Positions 37,037-46,533 of a stretch of DNA of 64,000 nt are shown piece after piece. Below the pieces are notes generated by a model. The model made no database searches. It was not told the DNA's origin and saw nothing but the letters and a program-made list of their open reading frames with translations. A program made the position numbers and the translations under genes. Every line of letters starts with the position of its first letter. The stretch's first letter is position 1. Location of the stretch: contig NC_010175.1 in NCBI RefSeq assembly GCF_000018865.1, positions 310,001 to 374,000 on the forward strand, read 5' to 3'. Origin of the DNA: Chloroflexus aurantiacus J-10-fl (GTDB lineage Bacteria > Chloroflexota > Chloroflexia > Chloroflexales > Chloroflexaceae).

Positions 37037-37996
37037 TTAATCGGTTGCGCTAGCCAGACGACGCGACCGAATCAGTGATGCCACCACAGATGCCAGCAAT
37101 GTGACGACAATCACCCCCAATGAGATGGTCGTCGGAATATGAACGCTATGACCGCCGAGGAACCAGCCGGTGACCAGAGGAGTGAGCATCTTGACACCGA
37201 TAAACGACAGAATAATGGCAAGACCGAAGCGCAGGTAGTAGAACGATTCCATTACCCCTGCCAGCAGAAAATACAACGAACGCAAGCCGAGAATAGCGCA
37301 GATATTCGAGGTATAGACGATAAATGGATCGTGGGTGATGCCAAAAATGGCCGGAATGGAGTCGACTGCAAACAGCAAATCGGTACTCTCAACAATGAGC
37401 AACACCAGGAAGAGGGGTGTTGCACTAAAGCGATCCGCTTCGCGCACAAAAAACCGATCACCGCGCATATCCGGCGTGATCGGCAACAACCGACGAGCCA
37501 GTCGTACCAGTAGATTCCGTTGCGGGTCTACTTCAGGCTCATCATCGTGGAAGATCAGGCGTACCCCTGTCACCAGGAGGAAGGCACCAAACAGGTAGAG
37601 AATCCACTCAAATTGCTCGATCAGTGCTGAGCCTAACAGAATCATCGTCCCGCGCATGATCAATGCGCCGAGAATACCCCAGAAGAGTACCCGATGTTGA
37701 TACTGGGCCGGCACGCGAAAATAGCTGAACAGCAGTATAAAGACGAAGATATTATCAACACTCAACGAATATTCAACCAGATAACCGGTCAAAAAATTCA
37801 AACCATCTTCCGGGCCACGCCACAGCCAGATAATGCCATTGAATATCAGCGATAGTGTTACCCAGACCAGTGTCCACAAACCGGCTTCACGGATCGAGAC
37901 TTTATGCGAACGCCGATGGAAAACTCCCAGGTCAAGGGCCAAAACCAGAAAAACGATTGCATGGAAGCCAATCCATGCCCAAAGTGTGATGTCCAC
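37037..37996 (-). CDS. TerC family integral membrane protein
   Basis: TerC-type protein, 319 residues, with about eight to nine membrane segments. Diagnostic features are the charged-in-membrane motif LSVDNIFVFILLF, ALDLGVFHRRSH near the N-terminus, GVRLIFHDDEPEVDPQ, and VESTDLLFAVDSIPAIFGI. The Asp residues in the two motifs are the likely metal-coordinating sites; the family is connected with tellurite resistance and with Mn/Ca export at the secretion site. Start ATG 37996 with GGAGGGATT upstream. It follows the histidine kinase by 29 bp and precedes the amidase by 18 bp. Confidence 0.93.
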   Translation of the reverse strand: MDITLWAWIGFHAIVFLVLALDLGVFHRRSHKVSIREAGLWTLVWVTLSLIFNGIIWLWRGPEDGLNFLTGYLVEYSLSVDNIFVFILLFSYFRVPAQYQHRVLFWGILGALIMRGTMILLGSALIEQFEWILYLFGAFLLVTGVRLIFHDDEPEVDPQRNLLVRLARRLLPITPDMRGDRFFVREADRFSATPLFLVLLIVESTDLLFAVDSIPAIFGITHDPFIVYTSNICAILGLRSLYFLLAGVMESFYYLRFGLAIILSFIGVKMLTPLVTGWFLGGHSVHIPTTISLGVIVVTLLASVVASLIRSRRLASATD

Positions 37997-38025
37997 AATC
38001 CCTCCAGAAATGTCATGCAGTATGC

Positions 38026-40029
38026 TTAGACTTCAATGCGATCTTCATCAATGATGCGCTGTGGAAAGCGAATACGGGCCCGCATCCAACCGGCTTCTTC
38101 ATCGCGAATTAACGAAAACGAGCCATTCAGGTCGCTATTGACCAGTGTTTCAATAATTTGCAATCCCAATCCGCTACTGTGGCGTGACGGCGGTGGCGGA
38201 TGACGAGGGCCATCATCGCGCAGCTCGACCAGCACCTGACCGTGTTCAAGCACAGCTTCAACCTCAATCCGTCCACCTTCAACGGCCAGGCCGTGGGTCA
38301 AGGCATTATCAACCAGCTCATTAATCACCAGTGCCAGCACGGTTGCATCACGTGAACCGATCCGTACCTCATCACCGAGAATAGCAAAATCAACCCGAAT
38401 ATCGCTCTCGAAGAGGGTACTTTGCACACTCTCGATGACCTGGCGCGCCACTGCGCCAACGGTCGTCACCCCAATATCGTCGCGCGAGAGCAGGTTATGA
38501 ATAGCAGCAATGGCCTGAATACGCGCTGCACTCTCGCGTAACGCCTTCGCACCGGGGCTGGCCGGATCGAGCCGTCGCAGTTGCATTGACAGTAATGCCG
38601 CAATGGTTTGCAGATTGTTGCGCACGCGGTGATGCATCTCTTGCAACAAAGCCGACTTGATCCGCAAAGCACGCAAACTCTCTTCATAGAGGCGTGCGTT
38701 TTCAATCGCGATGGCCGCTTCGTCGGCAAAGGTATTGAGCAGCCGTACCTGTTCATAATCGAACAGATGCGGTTCACGACGGTAGAGACAAATACCGCCG
38801 ATGGTGCGACCACGCGCACGCAACGGCATGCAAAAGAGGGAATGAAAATTCTCTGCCCGTGCCACTGCCGGCAACTGCGGAAACCGGGCATCCTGGTAAG
38901 CATTCATAACTGCCAGAGGGCGACCATCGCGTACCGTCTGAATAACCAGGTCGCGCACGCCATCGCCTTCACCACCATAACTGGCAACCAGCTTGAGCTG
39001 ACCATCTTCCCCCATCTGAAAGATAGCAGCCCGATCCACTTTTGAGAGGTGAACAGCCTTCTCGACGATCAGATTGAGCACATCATGGAGGCCGATCTGC
39101 TCGGCAATCAGTTTTGACACCTGTTGCAGGGTGGTCAATTCACGCAATTTCTGGTGCAACCGCTCATCGGTCTGCTGATAGAGCTGGGCATTCGCGATGA
39201 AGAAGGCCAGCTCACCGGCAGCCGTCTCAACGAAAGAAATCTCCTCTTGCGTGAACTCGCGTGGTGCGATTGTCTGCACATTAATCACACCCTGCAATTT
39301 GTCGGCGCTGAACTGAAACCGTTCCGCCGAGAAGAGCACAATCGGCACGGCCAGCATCGAGCGAAACATCTCTTCACCGAGCTGGGGTTCGCGATGATAG
39401 CGCGGGTCTTTGTAGACATCACTCACTGCCACCGGATAACCCAGTTGGGCCGCCCAACCGGTAACTCCTTCGCCAAGCCGGGCCACCACCTGACCAATGG
39501 CAGCCCGGTTCAAACCGTGGGTTGCCCGCAGTACCAGATCATCGCGATGCTTATCGTAGAGGTAGATCGAGCAGGCTTCAACATTCATCACCTGCGCAAC
39601 AGTTTCGACTACCGTCTGAAGTGAAGTATCAAGATCAAGCGTAGAATTGGCCGCCGAAATAATCCGGTGCAGACCATCAAGCTGCGTTGCCCGTGCAACT
39701 AAACGAGCCTCCCATTCGCGTGTGCGCTGCTCTTCCTGGGCCGCACCAAACGCCAGCAGTAATTCACTAACGACAATGCCCTGCGCCATTGGTAGCCGGG
39801 CCGCAAGATGCAGACCCAACTCGGTTAACACTTCAGCCATTCCACCGCAGGCATACCACTCGGCACCAATCTGCCGCAACAGGCTCAGCCGCAGCGTCGG
39901 GTCAGACTGCTGCTCAAGCGCATCGATCAACATCCCGATGGATGGGATCGTCTCGCGCAGTACACCAACCAGATCGGGTGGTTGTGACGTAAGCACCTCA
40001 TACATAGATCTGACCGTCGCATCCTTCAT
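38026..40029 (-). CDS. GAF-domain sensor histidine kinase (HisKA_2 type)
   Basis: A 667-residue cytosolic sensor kinase without membrane segments. After an N-terminal helical region there are two GAF domains (about 115-275 and 300-445). The kinase core follows, with the HisKA_2 dimerisation box LQEMHHRVRNNLQ (phosphoacceptor His about residue 466) and a HATPase domain with NELVDNALTHG (N box), ELRDDGPRH and SSGLGLQIIETL. HisKA_2 kinases are often paired with separate antitermination or output regulators; no response regulator is next to it. Start ATG 40029 with AAGGAG eight bases upstream. It heads a likely operon with terC, amidase and beta-helix genes, hinting at an envelope-directed response (inference). 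Confidence 0.9.
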   Translation of the reverse strand: MKDATVRSMYEVLTSQPPDLVGVLRETIPSIGMLIDALEQQSDPTLRLSLLRQIGAEWYACGGMAEVLTELGLHLAARLPMAQGIVVSELLLAFGAAQEEQRTREWEARLVARATQLDGLHRIISAANSTLDLDTSLQTVVETVAQVMNVEACSIYLYDKHRDDLVLRATHGLNRAAIGQVVARLGEGVTGWAAQLGYPVAVSDVYKDPRYHREPQLGEEMFRSMLAVPIVLFSAERFQFSADKLQGVINVQTIAPREFTQEEISFVETAAGELAFFIANAQLYQQTDERLHQKLRELTTLQQVSKLIAEQIGLHDVLNLIVEKAVHLSKVDRAAIFQMGEDGQLKLVASYGGEGDGVRDLVIQTVRDGRPLAVMNAYQDARFPQLPAVARAENFHSLFCMPLRARGRTIGGICLYRREPHLFDYEQVRLLNTFADEAAIAIENARLYEESLRALRIKSALLQEMHHRVRNNLQTIAALLSMQLRRLDPASPGAKALRESAARIQAIAAIHNLLSRDDIGVTTVGAVARQVIESVQSTLFESDIRVDFAILGDEVRIGSRDATVLALVINELVDNALTHGLAVEGGRIEVEAVLEHGQVLVELRDDGPRHPPPPSRHSSGLGLQIIETLVNSDLNGSFSLIRDEEAGWMRARIRFPQRIIDEDRIEV

Positions 40030-40255
40030 AGACCGCTCCTTGAGAGCCTACCCGAATAATCCACGCAGGACTACTGGCCGGGTAGGGTTTTTCGGGTTGG
40101 CTCCTGGCGTGGGGTGGCGATCAACGTGGAATGGCAGTGAGCAATCATCGGTTTCCCTATCTGAATATCAGCACCGTGCAGAGCACATCCGCGCAGGCAC
40201 ACGTCATCACAATCTCGTTTGTTTTGAGACAATTATACTCGTTTGCGCAAGAGCG

Positions 40256-41056
40256 TTAGCGCCAGCGGGTCAGAATCTCTTCCCGTTGAAAGACGTTGGT
40301 TGCCAGCCAGATCAGACCTGCTGCGATCAGCGCCAATACCAGGGCGAAGATCAGTGCCACCACAACATTCAGCACAAAAAGTCCCAGCATCTGACCAAAG
40401 AAAAGCAGCATCACCGGCACAATCAGCACTCCAGCAATTTGTTGGGCACTACGTGGATCGTTTACCCGTGATGAAATCATTACCGTAAGTGCAACTGAAA
40501 TGATGGCTAAGAGTGGACTGGATAAGAGAAGTGTTGCTACCCATCCTGGTTGCAGCACGAGAGCAGGCACCTGCGGATCGACGACAACAATCGCTAAGCC
40601 CACAGCAAAAACGATGGCACATCCCCAGGTCAGCACAATCCCTGGAATAATTGCGGCTAACACCTTACCGAGTAACAGCTCACTTACCTTGATTGGTGCT
40701 GCCAGCAATGGTTCGAGGGTGCGTCGATTCTTTTCGCCAACGATACTGTAGGAGGCAAGGACATTCGGAATGATCATCGGCAACAAAAGAAACAGGGTCG
40801 AAAACTGCCGCCCGAAGATAACCTGAGCCAGCGCCTCTAACCCCAGATTGGCCAGCGCCGGATCAACAGCCGCCGCCGGAATGTCGGCGGTATCCGGATC
40901 GCTTACCAGCCCCATCACAAAGATGAGACCAAGGGCAAACAGTGGCAGAAAGATGGGGGGCAACAGCATACTTAAGAGCAATCCTCGCGACCGCCGCAGC
41001 TCCAGCCACTCTTTGGCAATAATCACCTTGATCGGTTCCCAACGCAGCATAATCAT
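40256..41056 (-). CDS. ABC-2 type transporter permease
   Basis: A 266-residue permease with six membrane segments: LLLSMLLPPIFLPLFALGLIF, IIPNVLASYSIVGEKNRRTLE (with the ERR-like family motif preceding LLAAPIKVSELLLGK), GIVLTWGCAIVFAVGLAIVV, LLLSSPLLAIISVALTVMIS, VLIVPVMLLFFGQMLGLFVL and VALIFALVLALIAAGLIWL. It belongs to the ABC-2 exporter class together with the ATPase gene 285 bp upstream; substrate is unknown. Start ATG 41056 or 41050. It is separated from its ATPase by a spacer holding a decayed repeat copy. Confidence 0.88.
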   Translation of the reverse strand: MIMLRWEPIKVIIAKEWLELRRSRGLLLSMLLPPIFLPLFALGLIFVMGLVSDPDTADIPAAAVDPALANLGLEALAQVIFGRQFSTLFLLLPMIIPNVLASYSIVGEKNRRTLEPLLAAPIKVSELLLGKVLAAIIPGIVLTWGCAIVFAVGLAIVVVDPQVPALVLQPGWVATLLLSSPLLAIISVALTVMISSRVNDPRSAQQIAGVLIVPVMLLFFGQMLGLFVLNVVVALIFALVLALIAAGLIWLATNVFQREEILTRWR

Positions 41057-41097
41057 CTCTCTGGAGAAGGGTATATGAGAATTGAATTAACAGGACC

Positions 41098-41170
41098 AAA
41101 GATCGTGACGATAACGCACGTCGTACCCGTAACCAGTACGGTCATCGTGCGACACGCAACCGACAGCGGG
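41098..41170 (+). repeat. Decayed partial copy of the MITE-like repeat (copy H)
   Basis: Between the two ABC genes, a block beginning GATCGTGACGATAACGCACG, with CCCGTAACCAGTACGGT and GTGCGACACGC downstream, aligns with the 5' third of copies A, C and D. Neither the internal hairpin nor the 3' end is recognisable. Confidence 0.5.
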
Positions 41171-41340
41171 CACGGCCAGATGAGCAAGCACGACTTCTGC
41201 ACCTCAAACCATGCGACACATACATCGCTGCACGTGAATGATTGCCAATCCAGCAGGTATGTATGATATAAGCTTCACATCCTCTCGTGTTGTCAATCGA
41301 AACAGTTGTGTCGCATGAACCTGCAACCACCAGATACACT

Positions 41341-42273
41341 TTACCCAGCGACCGGCTCCTGGATCAACTCCAGATACACGGCTTCGAGAGAAGGGGTAAA
41401 TGGCTCGATGTAGCAAACATCAGCTCCGGCAGCAACCAACGCCCGCACCAGGACAGGATTATCCTTTTCAGGGTCGGTCAATTGTACCAGCAACGTGCGT
41501 TCATCATCGACTGTTACGTTCATAACAAACGACAACTGTTGTACCAGTGGAGCCAGTGGTGCAGCCGGGCCGGCCAGTACCACCCGTACACTCCGCCCAA
41601 ACAGGCGTGTACGCAGATTTGCCGGGGTGTCAAGGGAGATGAGACGAGTACGAAACACCCCGATGAGATCACACAACTCGTCGGCTTCGGCCAGGTTATG
41701 GGTAGTGAGAAAGATCGTGCGCCCACTGGCCCGCAGACTCTTGATCACGTCACGAACTGAACGGGAGGCTGCCGGATCGAGACCAGAGGTCGGCTCATCG
41801 AGAAAGAGGACTGCCGGATCGTGTAACAAAGCGCGGGCAATGGCCAGTTTCTGACGCATGCCCTTGGAAAAGCCACCGACCGGATCATTACGCCGTTCCC
41901 ACAACTCAAAAAGGCGCAAATAGTGTGCAGCCCGTTCTGATGCCTGGGTCGCCGAAAGACCATACAGGCGAGCAAAAAAAGTCAGATTCTCAAGCGCACT
42001 CAGAGTGTCGTAAAGGGCAGGGGTCTCAGTCAGAATCCCGGTATTGGCCCGTACCGAATCAGCCTCGGTCTGAACATCAAAACCGGCCACCCGCGCACTG
42101 CCAGATGAGGGGGCGATCAGCGCACAGAGCATCCGAACCGTGGTCGTTTTGCCAGCACCGTTGGGGCCAAGAAACCCAAAGATCGTTCCTGCGGGAACCA
42201 CCAGGTCAAGGTTATCGACGGCGGTTATGGTTTGAAAGCGACGACTAAGCTGATAACATTCGATGGCATTCAT
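41341..42273 (-). CDS. ABC-2 exporter ATP-binding protein
   Basis: About 310 residues of the DrrA/CcmA-like class: Walker A GFLGPNGAGKTTTVRML, Q-loop region, signature FSKGMRQKLAIARALLHD, Walker B VLFLDEPTSGLDP and switch His in FLTTHNLAEADEL. A C-terminal domain of about 90 residues follows, as in DrrA-type exporters. ATG 42273 is preferred; a GTG four codons upstream is possible. The permease gene lies downstream on the same strand. It is divergent from a MITE-like element. Confidence 0.92.
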   Translation of the reverse strand: MNAIECYQLSRRFQTITAVDNLDLVVPAGTIFGFLGPNGAGKTTTVRMLCALIAPSSGSARVAGFDVQTEADSVRANTGILTETPALYDTLSALENLTFFARLYGLSATQASERAAHYLRLFELWERRNDPVGGFSKGMRQKLAIARALLHDPAVLFLDEPTSGLDPAASRSVRDVIKSLRASGRTIFLTTHNLAEADELCDLIGVFRTRLISLDTPANLRTRLFGRSVRVVLAGPAAPLAPLVQQLSFVMNVTVDDERTLLVQLTDPEKDNPVLVRALVAAGADVCYIEPFTPSLEAVYLELIQEPVAG

Positions 42274-42338
42274 TGGTGTATCCACAACAGAACGGTCGGT
42301 TACCTGTACATTGTACTACGCCAGGCAACAGCACTCGA

Positions 42339-42616
42339 AGTTACCTCATTAATTAATGATCGTGACGAGCACTCACAGCATTCCAGTGACCAGCAGGATC
42401 AACAGCGTGCCACGCGCCGGGTCGTGAGCACGGCTGGTGCGGCAGCCAGGCTGCGACACGCGCATCGCGAGTTGATGGTATTGGCGATGGTCGTCAGCCT
42501 CCTCGCTTTCATGCCGGTGTGCCGGGAGCAAGATATACTGCCGTTGGTGATTGGCAAGCGTTCAGGCGCCTGTGTGATGGTGCGGCACGATAGCACAACC
42601 TTTTATGAAATAAGTT
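42339..42616 (+). repeat. MITE-like dispersed repeat, copy C (full length, with flanking duplication)
   Basis: A 278-bp copy between the ABC ATPase and apt. The left end AAGTTACCTCAT and the right end ATGAAATAAGTT (reverse complement AACTTATTTCAT) form a terminal inverted repeat, 9 of 12 matching. CTCGA occurs directly at both flanks (42334-42338 and 42617-42621), a plausible 4-5-bp target-site duplication. The internal hairpin is partly deleted, which explains its shorter length. Confidence 0.78.
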
Positions 42617-42772
42617 CTCGATACGATAGCGGATCAGCATCATGTGAAAGCTAAAGGATGCTTGCTTTTAAGGAGCAGACAAATCACACTTCGCATATCG
42701 AAGACGTGTATGATACGTATGGACAGAGACGCACGCTACCACTTGACTTGTGATCGAATACACATACTACCG

Positions 42773-42801
42773 TACACAGGCAAGAGCAGATTCTCTATAA
42801 T
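42773..42801 (+). promoter_or_regulatory. Sigma-70-type promoter of apt
   Basis: A perfect TATAAT (42796-42801) with TACACA (42773-42778) 17 bp upstream; the apt ATG is 40 bp downstream. Confidence 0.5.
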
Positions 42802-42840
42802 AGCGAGTGTACTGACTATTTGCGTAACAATGGAGGGCGT

Positions 42841-43362
42841 ATGACGCGGCAAGATCTGGCCAGTCTGATCCGGAACATTCCCGACTTTCCAATACCCGGT
42901 ATTCAGTTTAAAGATATTACCACGTTGATCGGCAACGGTCAGGCATTCAGTGAGGTTATTGATCGTCTGCACGAACGCTACCAGAATCAGCAGATTGATG
43001 CGGTAGTCGGGATCGAGTCACGGGGGTTCATCTTTAGTGCGCCACTGGCCTACCGGCTGGGGGTAGGGTTGGTGCCGATTCGCAAACCGGGTAAACTACC
43101 GGCTGCCACGTATCAGATCGAGTATCAGCTTGAATATGGCACAAACCGGCTAGAGATTCACCGCGACGCCTTCCAGCCCGGTGCACGTGTGCTGGTGATT
43201 GATGATCTGCTGGCGACCGGCGGCACGATTGCCGCAGCCTGTGATCTAATTGAAATGGCAGGTGGACAGGTTGCCGAGCTGGCATTTGTGATTGAGCTGA
43301 CATTTCTCAATGGTCGTGAACGGCTGCGTGAACGACCGGTCTTCTCGCTGATCCAGTTTTAG
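42841..43362 (+). CDS. apt: Adenine phosphoribosyltransferase
   Basis: Purine salvage enzyme converting adenine plus PRPP to AMP. It has 173 residues, the usual length. Motifs: IPDFPIPGIQFKDITTLIG at the N-terminus, GIESRGFIFSAPLAYRLG, VPIRKPGKLP (flexible loop), LEIHRDAFQPG, and the PRPP-binding VLVIDDLLATGGTIAAA. ATG 42841 follows GGAGGGCGT, so the longer frame from 42820 is rejected. Transcribed alone; a MITE-like element begins at the base after its stop codon. Confidence 0.95.
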   Translation: MTRQDLASLIRNIPDFPIPGIQFKDITTLIGNGQAFSEVIDRLHERYQNQQIDAVVGIESRGFIFSAPLAYRLGVGLVPIRKPGKLPAATYQIEYQLEYGTNRLEIHRDAFQPGARVLVIDDLLATGGTIAAACDLIEMAGGQVAELAFVIELTFLNGRERLRERPVFSLIQF

Positions 43363-43515
43363 AAGGTAGCTCATCTGACAGACAACATGCGAGAGCACAC
43401 AGCATCCCCGTGACCAGCAGGGTGAACGGTGTGACACGCGCATGGCCGCAAGCACGGCTGGTGCGGCAGCGTGGCTGCCGCACTCCAAACTCTGCATTGA
43501 CAAGCCAGATCCGGG
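43363..43515 (+). repeat. MITE-like dispersed repeat, copy D (5' part)
   Basis: Begins AAGGTAGCTCAT on the base following the apt stop. It shows CCCGTGACCAGCAGGGT, CACGGCTGGTGCGGCAGCG and the hairpin GCGGCAGCGTGGCTGCCGC, then loses similarity to the other copies after about 43515; no 3' terminus is recognisable. Confidence 0.65.
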
Positions 43516-44148
43516 ATCGGCAGAGTGACTGATGCAACACGCGACCGGTGGAGAGAATAACGGGTGTGGAAGCCGGTCTTCCGCACCCCAACAACGCAAC
43601 TTATACACTAGTGAGCGTGAACGATGACTCCTTCGGCACGTGCCTGATCCGTGAATGGACGATACCGCTGCTCCCTTCTTTTCTTTTCGGTTGTGCTGAA
43701 AGATGGCACAGATCCACAAGATACGTTCTGATCTGGATTGATACAAGTCATTGCCAGCCTGGCATCGATTTTGGGCCGATAGATATAGATCATGGCAGAG
43801 GCAGCTTCAGAACACATCAGATAGTTACAGCGCTACTTGCCTTGATCTTGACATTTGTGTTATACTATCGCTAAATCCCGAACACAATACAAGTGTAGCG
43901 TCCTGATAGAATGGTACTGTCAGCGCTATCGAAGAGAACTCCCCTGTGTTGCATAGCCGTTCTGGCACTACCAGACAAATATCTGCGCATTTGAGCACAA
44001 CTTGCGGGTTTCATCACATCGTGCAAAAACATGTTGCTCTGCTATTTTTCATCTGTCGCCCCTGAGATACCTACACGACAGATGAAAACCATTCACTGCC
44101 AGATACAGTGTCTACTTTCTATCTCATTGACTTCAAGGAGCATGTATC
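43516..44148. other. Upstream region of rho
   Basis: About 630 bp without a convincing gene. It holds a possible promoter, TTGCCT (43837-43842) and TATACT (43861-43866) with 18-bp spacing, which would give a leader of about 280 nt on rho mRNA. Long leaders on rho are known to mediate autoregulation in other bacteria; nothing here proves it. Confidence 0.4.
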
Positions 44149-45486
44149 GTGATGACAGTTGCTGAGCTTGAAACAAAAACTCTCGCCGATTTACGCGAAA
44201 TGGCGCGTAAACTTGACATTTCAGGGATCAGCTCATTGAAAAAACGCGAGCTGATCGATAAACTAATTCAAGCGCAAACGGCAACGCAAACGCAGACGAT
44301 AACAGTTACCGAGCCTCCAGCGTTACCAGATCTCAATCCGATAGAAACAACAACCGTTGACCGAACTTCCATTGAGTTCAGCACGATATACAGTGATGGC
44401 ATCCTGGACATTATGGCAGAAGGTTTCGGTTTCTTACGAGGTAATCGGATGCTGCCAAGTCCAGAAGATGTCTATGTCTCACAATCGCAGATTCGTCGCT
44501 TTGCCCTACGCAGTGGAGATCGGATTTGGGGGCAAATTCGTCCGCCGAAAGAGAGTGAGCGCTATTATTCATTATTGCGGGTTGAAAAGATTAATGATCA
44601 GGATCCGGAAACTGCCCGCAAACGACCATTTTTTGATCAACTGACACCCATTTTTCCCAACGAACAGATTAAGTTAGAAACTGAACCAAATCTCTTGCAT
44701 ACCCGTCTGGTCGATTTGATTGCCCCAATCGGTCGTGGTCAGCGAGGCTTAATCGTTTCTCCTCCCAAAGCGGGAAAGACGATGCTGTTGAAGGCAATTG
44801 CCAACGGCATCACGACCAACTATCCTGACATTATTCTGATGGTCTTGTTGATTGGTGAGCGCCCGGAAGAAGTCACCGATATGCGCCGTTCTGTGCGCGG
44901 CGAGGTGATCTCTTCGACGTTTGATGAGCCGGTCGAAAATCACACCAAAGTGGCCGAGATGACGCTGGAGCGGGCGAAACGCCTGGTAGAAATTGGACAT
45001 GATGTGGTCATTTTGATGGACTCGATCACCCGACTGGCCAGGGCGTACAACGTTGCCATGCCCCCGAGTGGACGTACCCTGTCTGGTGGTATCGACCCGG
45101 TTGCCCTGTATCCGCCAAAACGCTTTTTCGGTGCTGCCCGTAACATTGAAAATGGTGGCTCGCTAACGATTATCGCCACCTGTCTAATCGATACCGGCTC
45201 ACGCATGGACGATGTGATCTACGAAGAGTTCAAGGGCACCGGCAACATGGAACTCCACCTTGACCGGAAACTGGCCGAAAAACGCATCTTCCCGGCGATT
45301 GATATTCAGCGCTCCGGTACGCGCCGCGAGGATCTCCTGCTCAGCCCTGACACGTTACGCCAGGTATGGACGTTGCGGCGAATGGTGAGCATGCTCGGTG
45401 AGAATGAAGGTACCGAACTGATGCTGACCCGGATGGCGAAAACCAAATCGAATGCCGAGTTTTTACAGACCCTTAGTAAGAGTTAG
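44149..45486 (+). CDS. rho: Transcription termination factor Rho
   Basis: Hexameric RNA-dependent ATPase and helicase that terminates transcription. 445 residues: an N-terminal SAP-like helical region (KTLADLREMARKLDISGIS), a cold-shock-like RNA-binding domain (GILDIMAEGFGFLRG, DVYVSQSQIRRFALRSGD), then the ATPase. The ATPase has Walker A VSPPKAGKTMLLKAIAN, LLIGERPEEVTDM, Walker B VVILMDSITRLARAYN, the Q loop LSGGIDPVALYPPKRFFG and the R loop IDTGSRMDDVIYEEFKGTGN. The SD AAGGAG (44135-44140) suits GTG 44149 best; ATG 44152 is one codon later. Confidence 0.96.
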   Translation: MMTVAELETKTLADLREMARKLDISGISSLKKRELIDKLIQAQTATQTQTITVTEPPALPDLNPIETTTVDRTSIEFSTIYSDGILDIMAEGFGFLRGNRMLPSPEDVYVSQSQIRRFALRSGDRIWGQIRPPKESERYYSLLRVEKINDQDPETARKRPFFDQLTPIFPNEQIKLETEPNLLHTRLVDLIAPIGRGQRGLIVSPPKAGKTMLLKAIANGITTNYPDIILMVLLIGERPEEVTDMRRSVRGEVISSTFDEPVENHTKVAEMTLERAKRLVEIGHDVVILMDSITRLARAYNVAMPPSGRTLSGGIDPVALYPPKRFFGAARNIENGGSLTIIATCLIDTGSRMDDVIYEEFKGTGNMELHLDRKLAEKRIFPAIDIQRSGTRREDLLLSPDTLRQVWTLRRMVSMLGENEGTELMLTRMAKTKSNAEFLQTLSKS

Positions 45487-45565
45487 GCTGATGCAACTTT
45501 GGTTCACTGATATACGTACAGTATTGCGCCTGGTATGATACATCTGGTAACAGGAGGTCTCGGTT

Positions 45566-46513
45566 ATGAATTGTCCACAGTGCGGCGCTCCGGTAGCTCC
45601 AAACGCTCGCTTTTGTACGAATTGTGGCGCTCGCCTGACACCAGCAGCCGCAGCACCATCTTCATTTATTCCGCCGTCAGGTGAGTCGGTCAGTATGGCT
45701 GATGTGTACGATAATCGCCCCGGTGAACGCCTCGATCTCCCTGAACCAACCATTGTCGGTACCGGTGTCGGCGCAAGCGGCTTGCGTTACAAAATCATTG
45801 GTACGACCATGCAGGCCGTTGTGCTTGAAGTTCCCGCCGGACAAACGATCTTCTCAGAGCGCGGCGGCATGAGCTGGATGAGTGCCAACGTGCAGATGCA
45901 GACAAATATGGAAGGCGGCCTGGGTGGTGCATTTAAGCGCATGTTCTCTGGTGAGTCGATCTTTATGGTCAACTTTACGCCGCAGGGCGGGCCGGGCATC
46001 ATCGGTTTTTCGGCAGAGCTGCCGGGCAAAATTGTGCCACTGAATCTGGCACCGGGCCAGACGATGATTTGCCAGAAAGACTCATTCATGTGCGCCGAAC
46101 GGAGTGTATCCCTCGATATCCACTTCCGGCGTAAGCTCGGTGCAGGGTTCTTCGGTGGTGAAGGTTTTATCATGCAAAAGCTGACCGGGCCAGGGCTGGC
46201 GTTCGTAGAACTGGATGGCGAGGTCGTTGAATACACGCTCGAAGCCAACCAGATGCTCAAAGTAGATACCGGTCACGTGGCGATGTATGAGCCAACGATC
46301 AACTTCGATGTCGAGATGGTGCGCGGGTTCAAGAACATTCTCTTCGGTGGCGAAGGCCTATTCCTCACGACACTACGCGGGCCGGGTCGGGTCTGGCTCC
46401 AGACCATGCCGGCGATGAATCTGGCGAAGAAACTGGCTCAATACATGCCGACAACGAGCAGTTCCAGCGGTAGCGGTGGGATCAATCTCGGCAATCTCTT
46501 TACAAACGATTGA
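45566..46513 (+). CDS. AIM24/TIGR00266-like protein with N-terminal zinc ribbon
   Basis: A 315-residue protein. The N-terminus is a zinc ribbon with two CxxC pairs ([20 protein letters not shown]), followed by a Pro/Ser-rich linker and, from about residue 75, an AIM24-type beta-sandwich. Family landmarks: [44 protein letters not shown]-like [35 protein letters not shown], and [19 protein letters not shown] at the end. Function of the family is not established. SD GGAGG precedes the ATG by nine bases. Apparently monocistronic, ending at a 13-bp hairpin. Confidence 0.88.
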   Translation: MNCPQCGAPVAPNARFCTNCGARLTPAAAAPSSFIPPSGESVSMADVYDNRPGERLDLPEPTIVGTGVGASGLRYKIIGTTMQAVVLEVPAGQTIFSERGGMSWMSANVQMQTNMEGGLGGAFKRMFSGESIFMVNFTPQGGPGIIGFSAELPGKIVPLNLAPGQTMICQKDSFMCAERSVSLDIHFRRKLGAGFFGGEGFIMQKLTGPGLAFVELDGEVVEYTLEANQMLKVDTGHVAMYEPTINFDVEMVRGFKNILFGGEGLFLTTLRGPGRVWLQTMPAMNLAKKLAQYMPTTSSSSGSGGINLGNLFTND

Positions 46514-46533
46514 GGACGGTAGATCTCTGGAGC

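Noticed and set aside
41098-41340. Search for a tRNA or other structured RNA in the spacers (here and elsewhere)
   Set aside because: No T-loop-like GTTCGANTC with matching acceptor stem was recognised by eye; the signal here is a decayed repeat copy.
43548-43874. Frame upstream of rho as a 108-residue protein
   Set aside because: Composition is not protein-like and it ends over the proposed rho promoter; no SD sequence.
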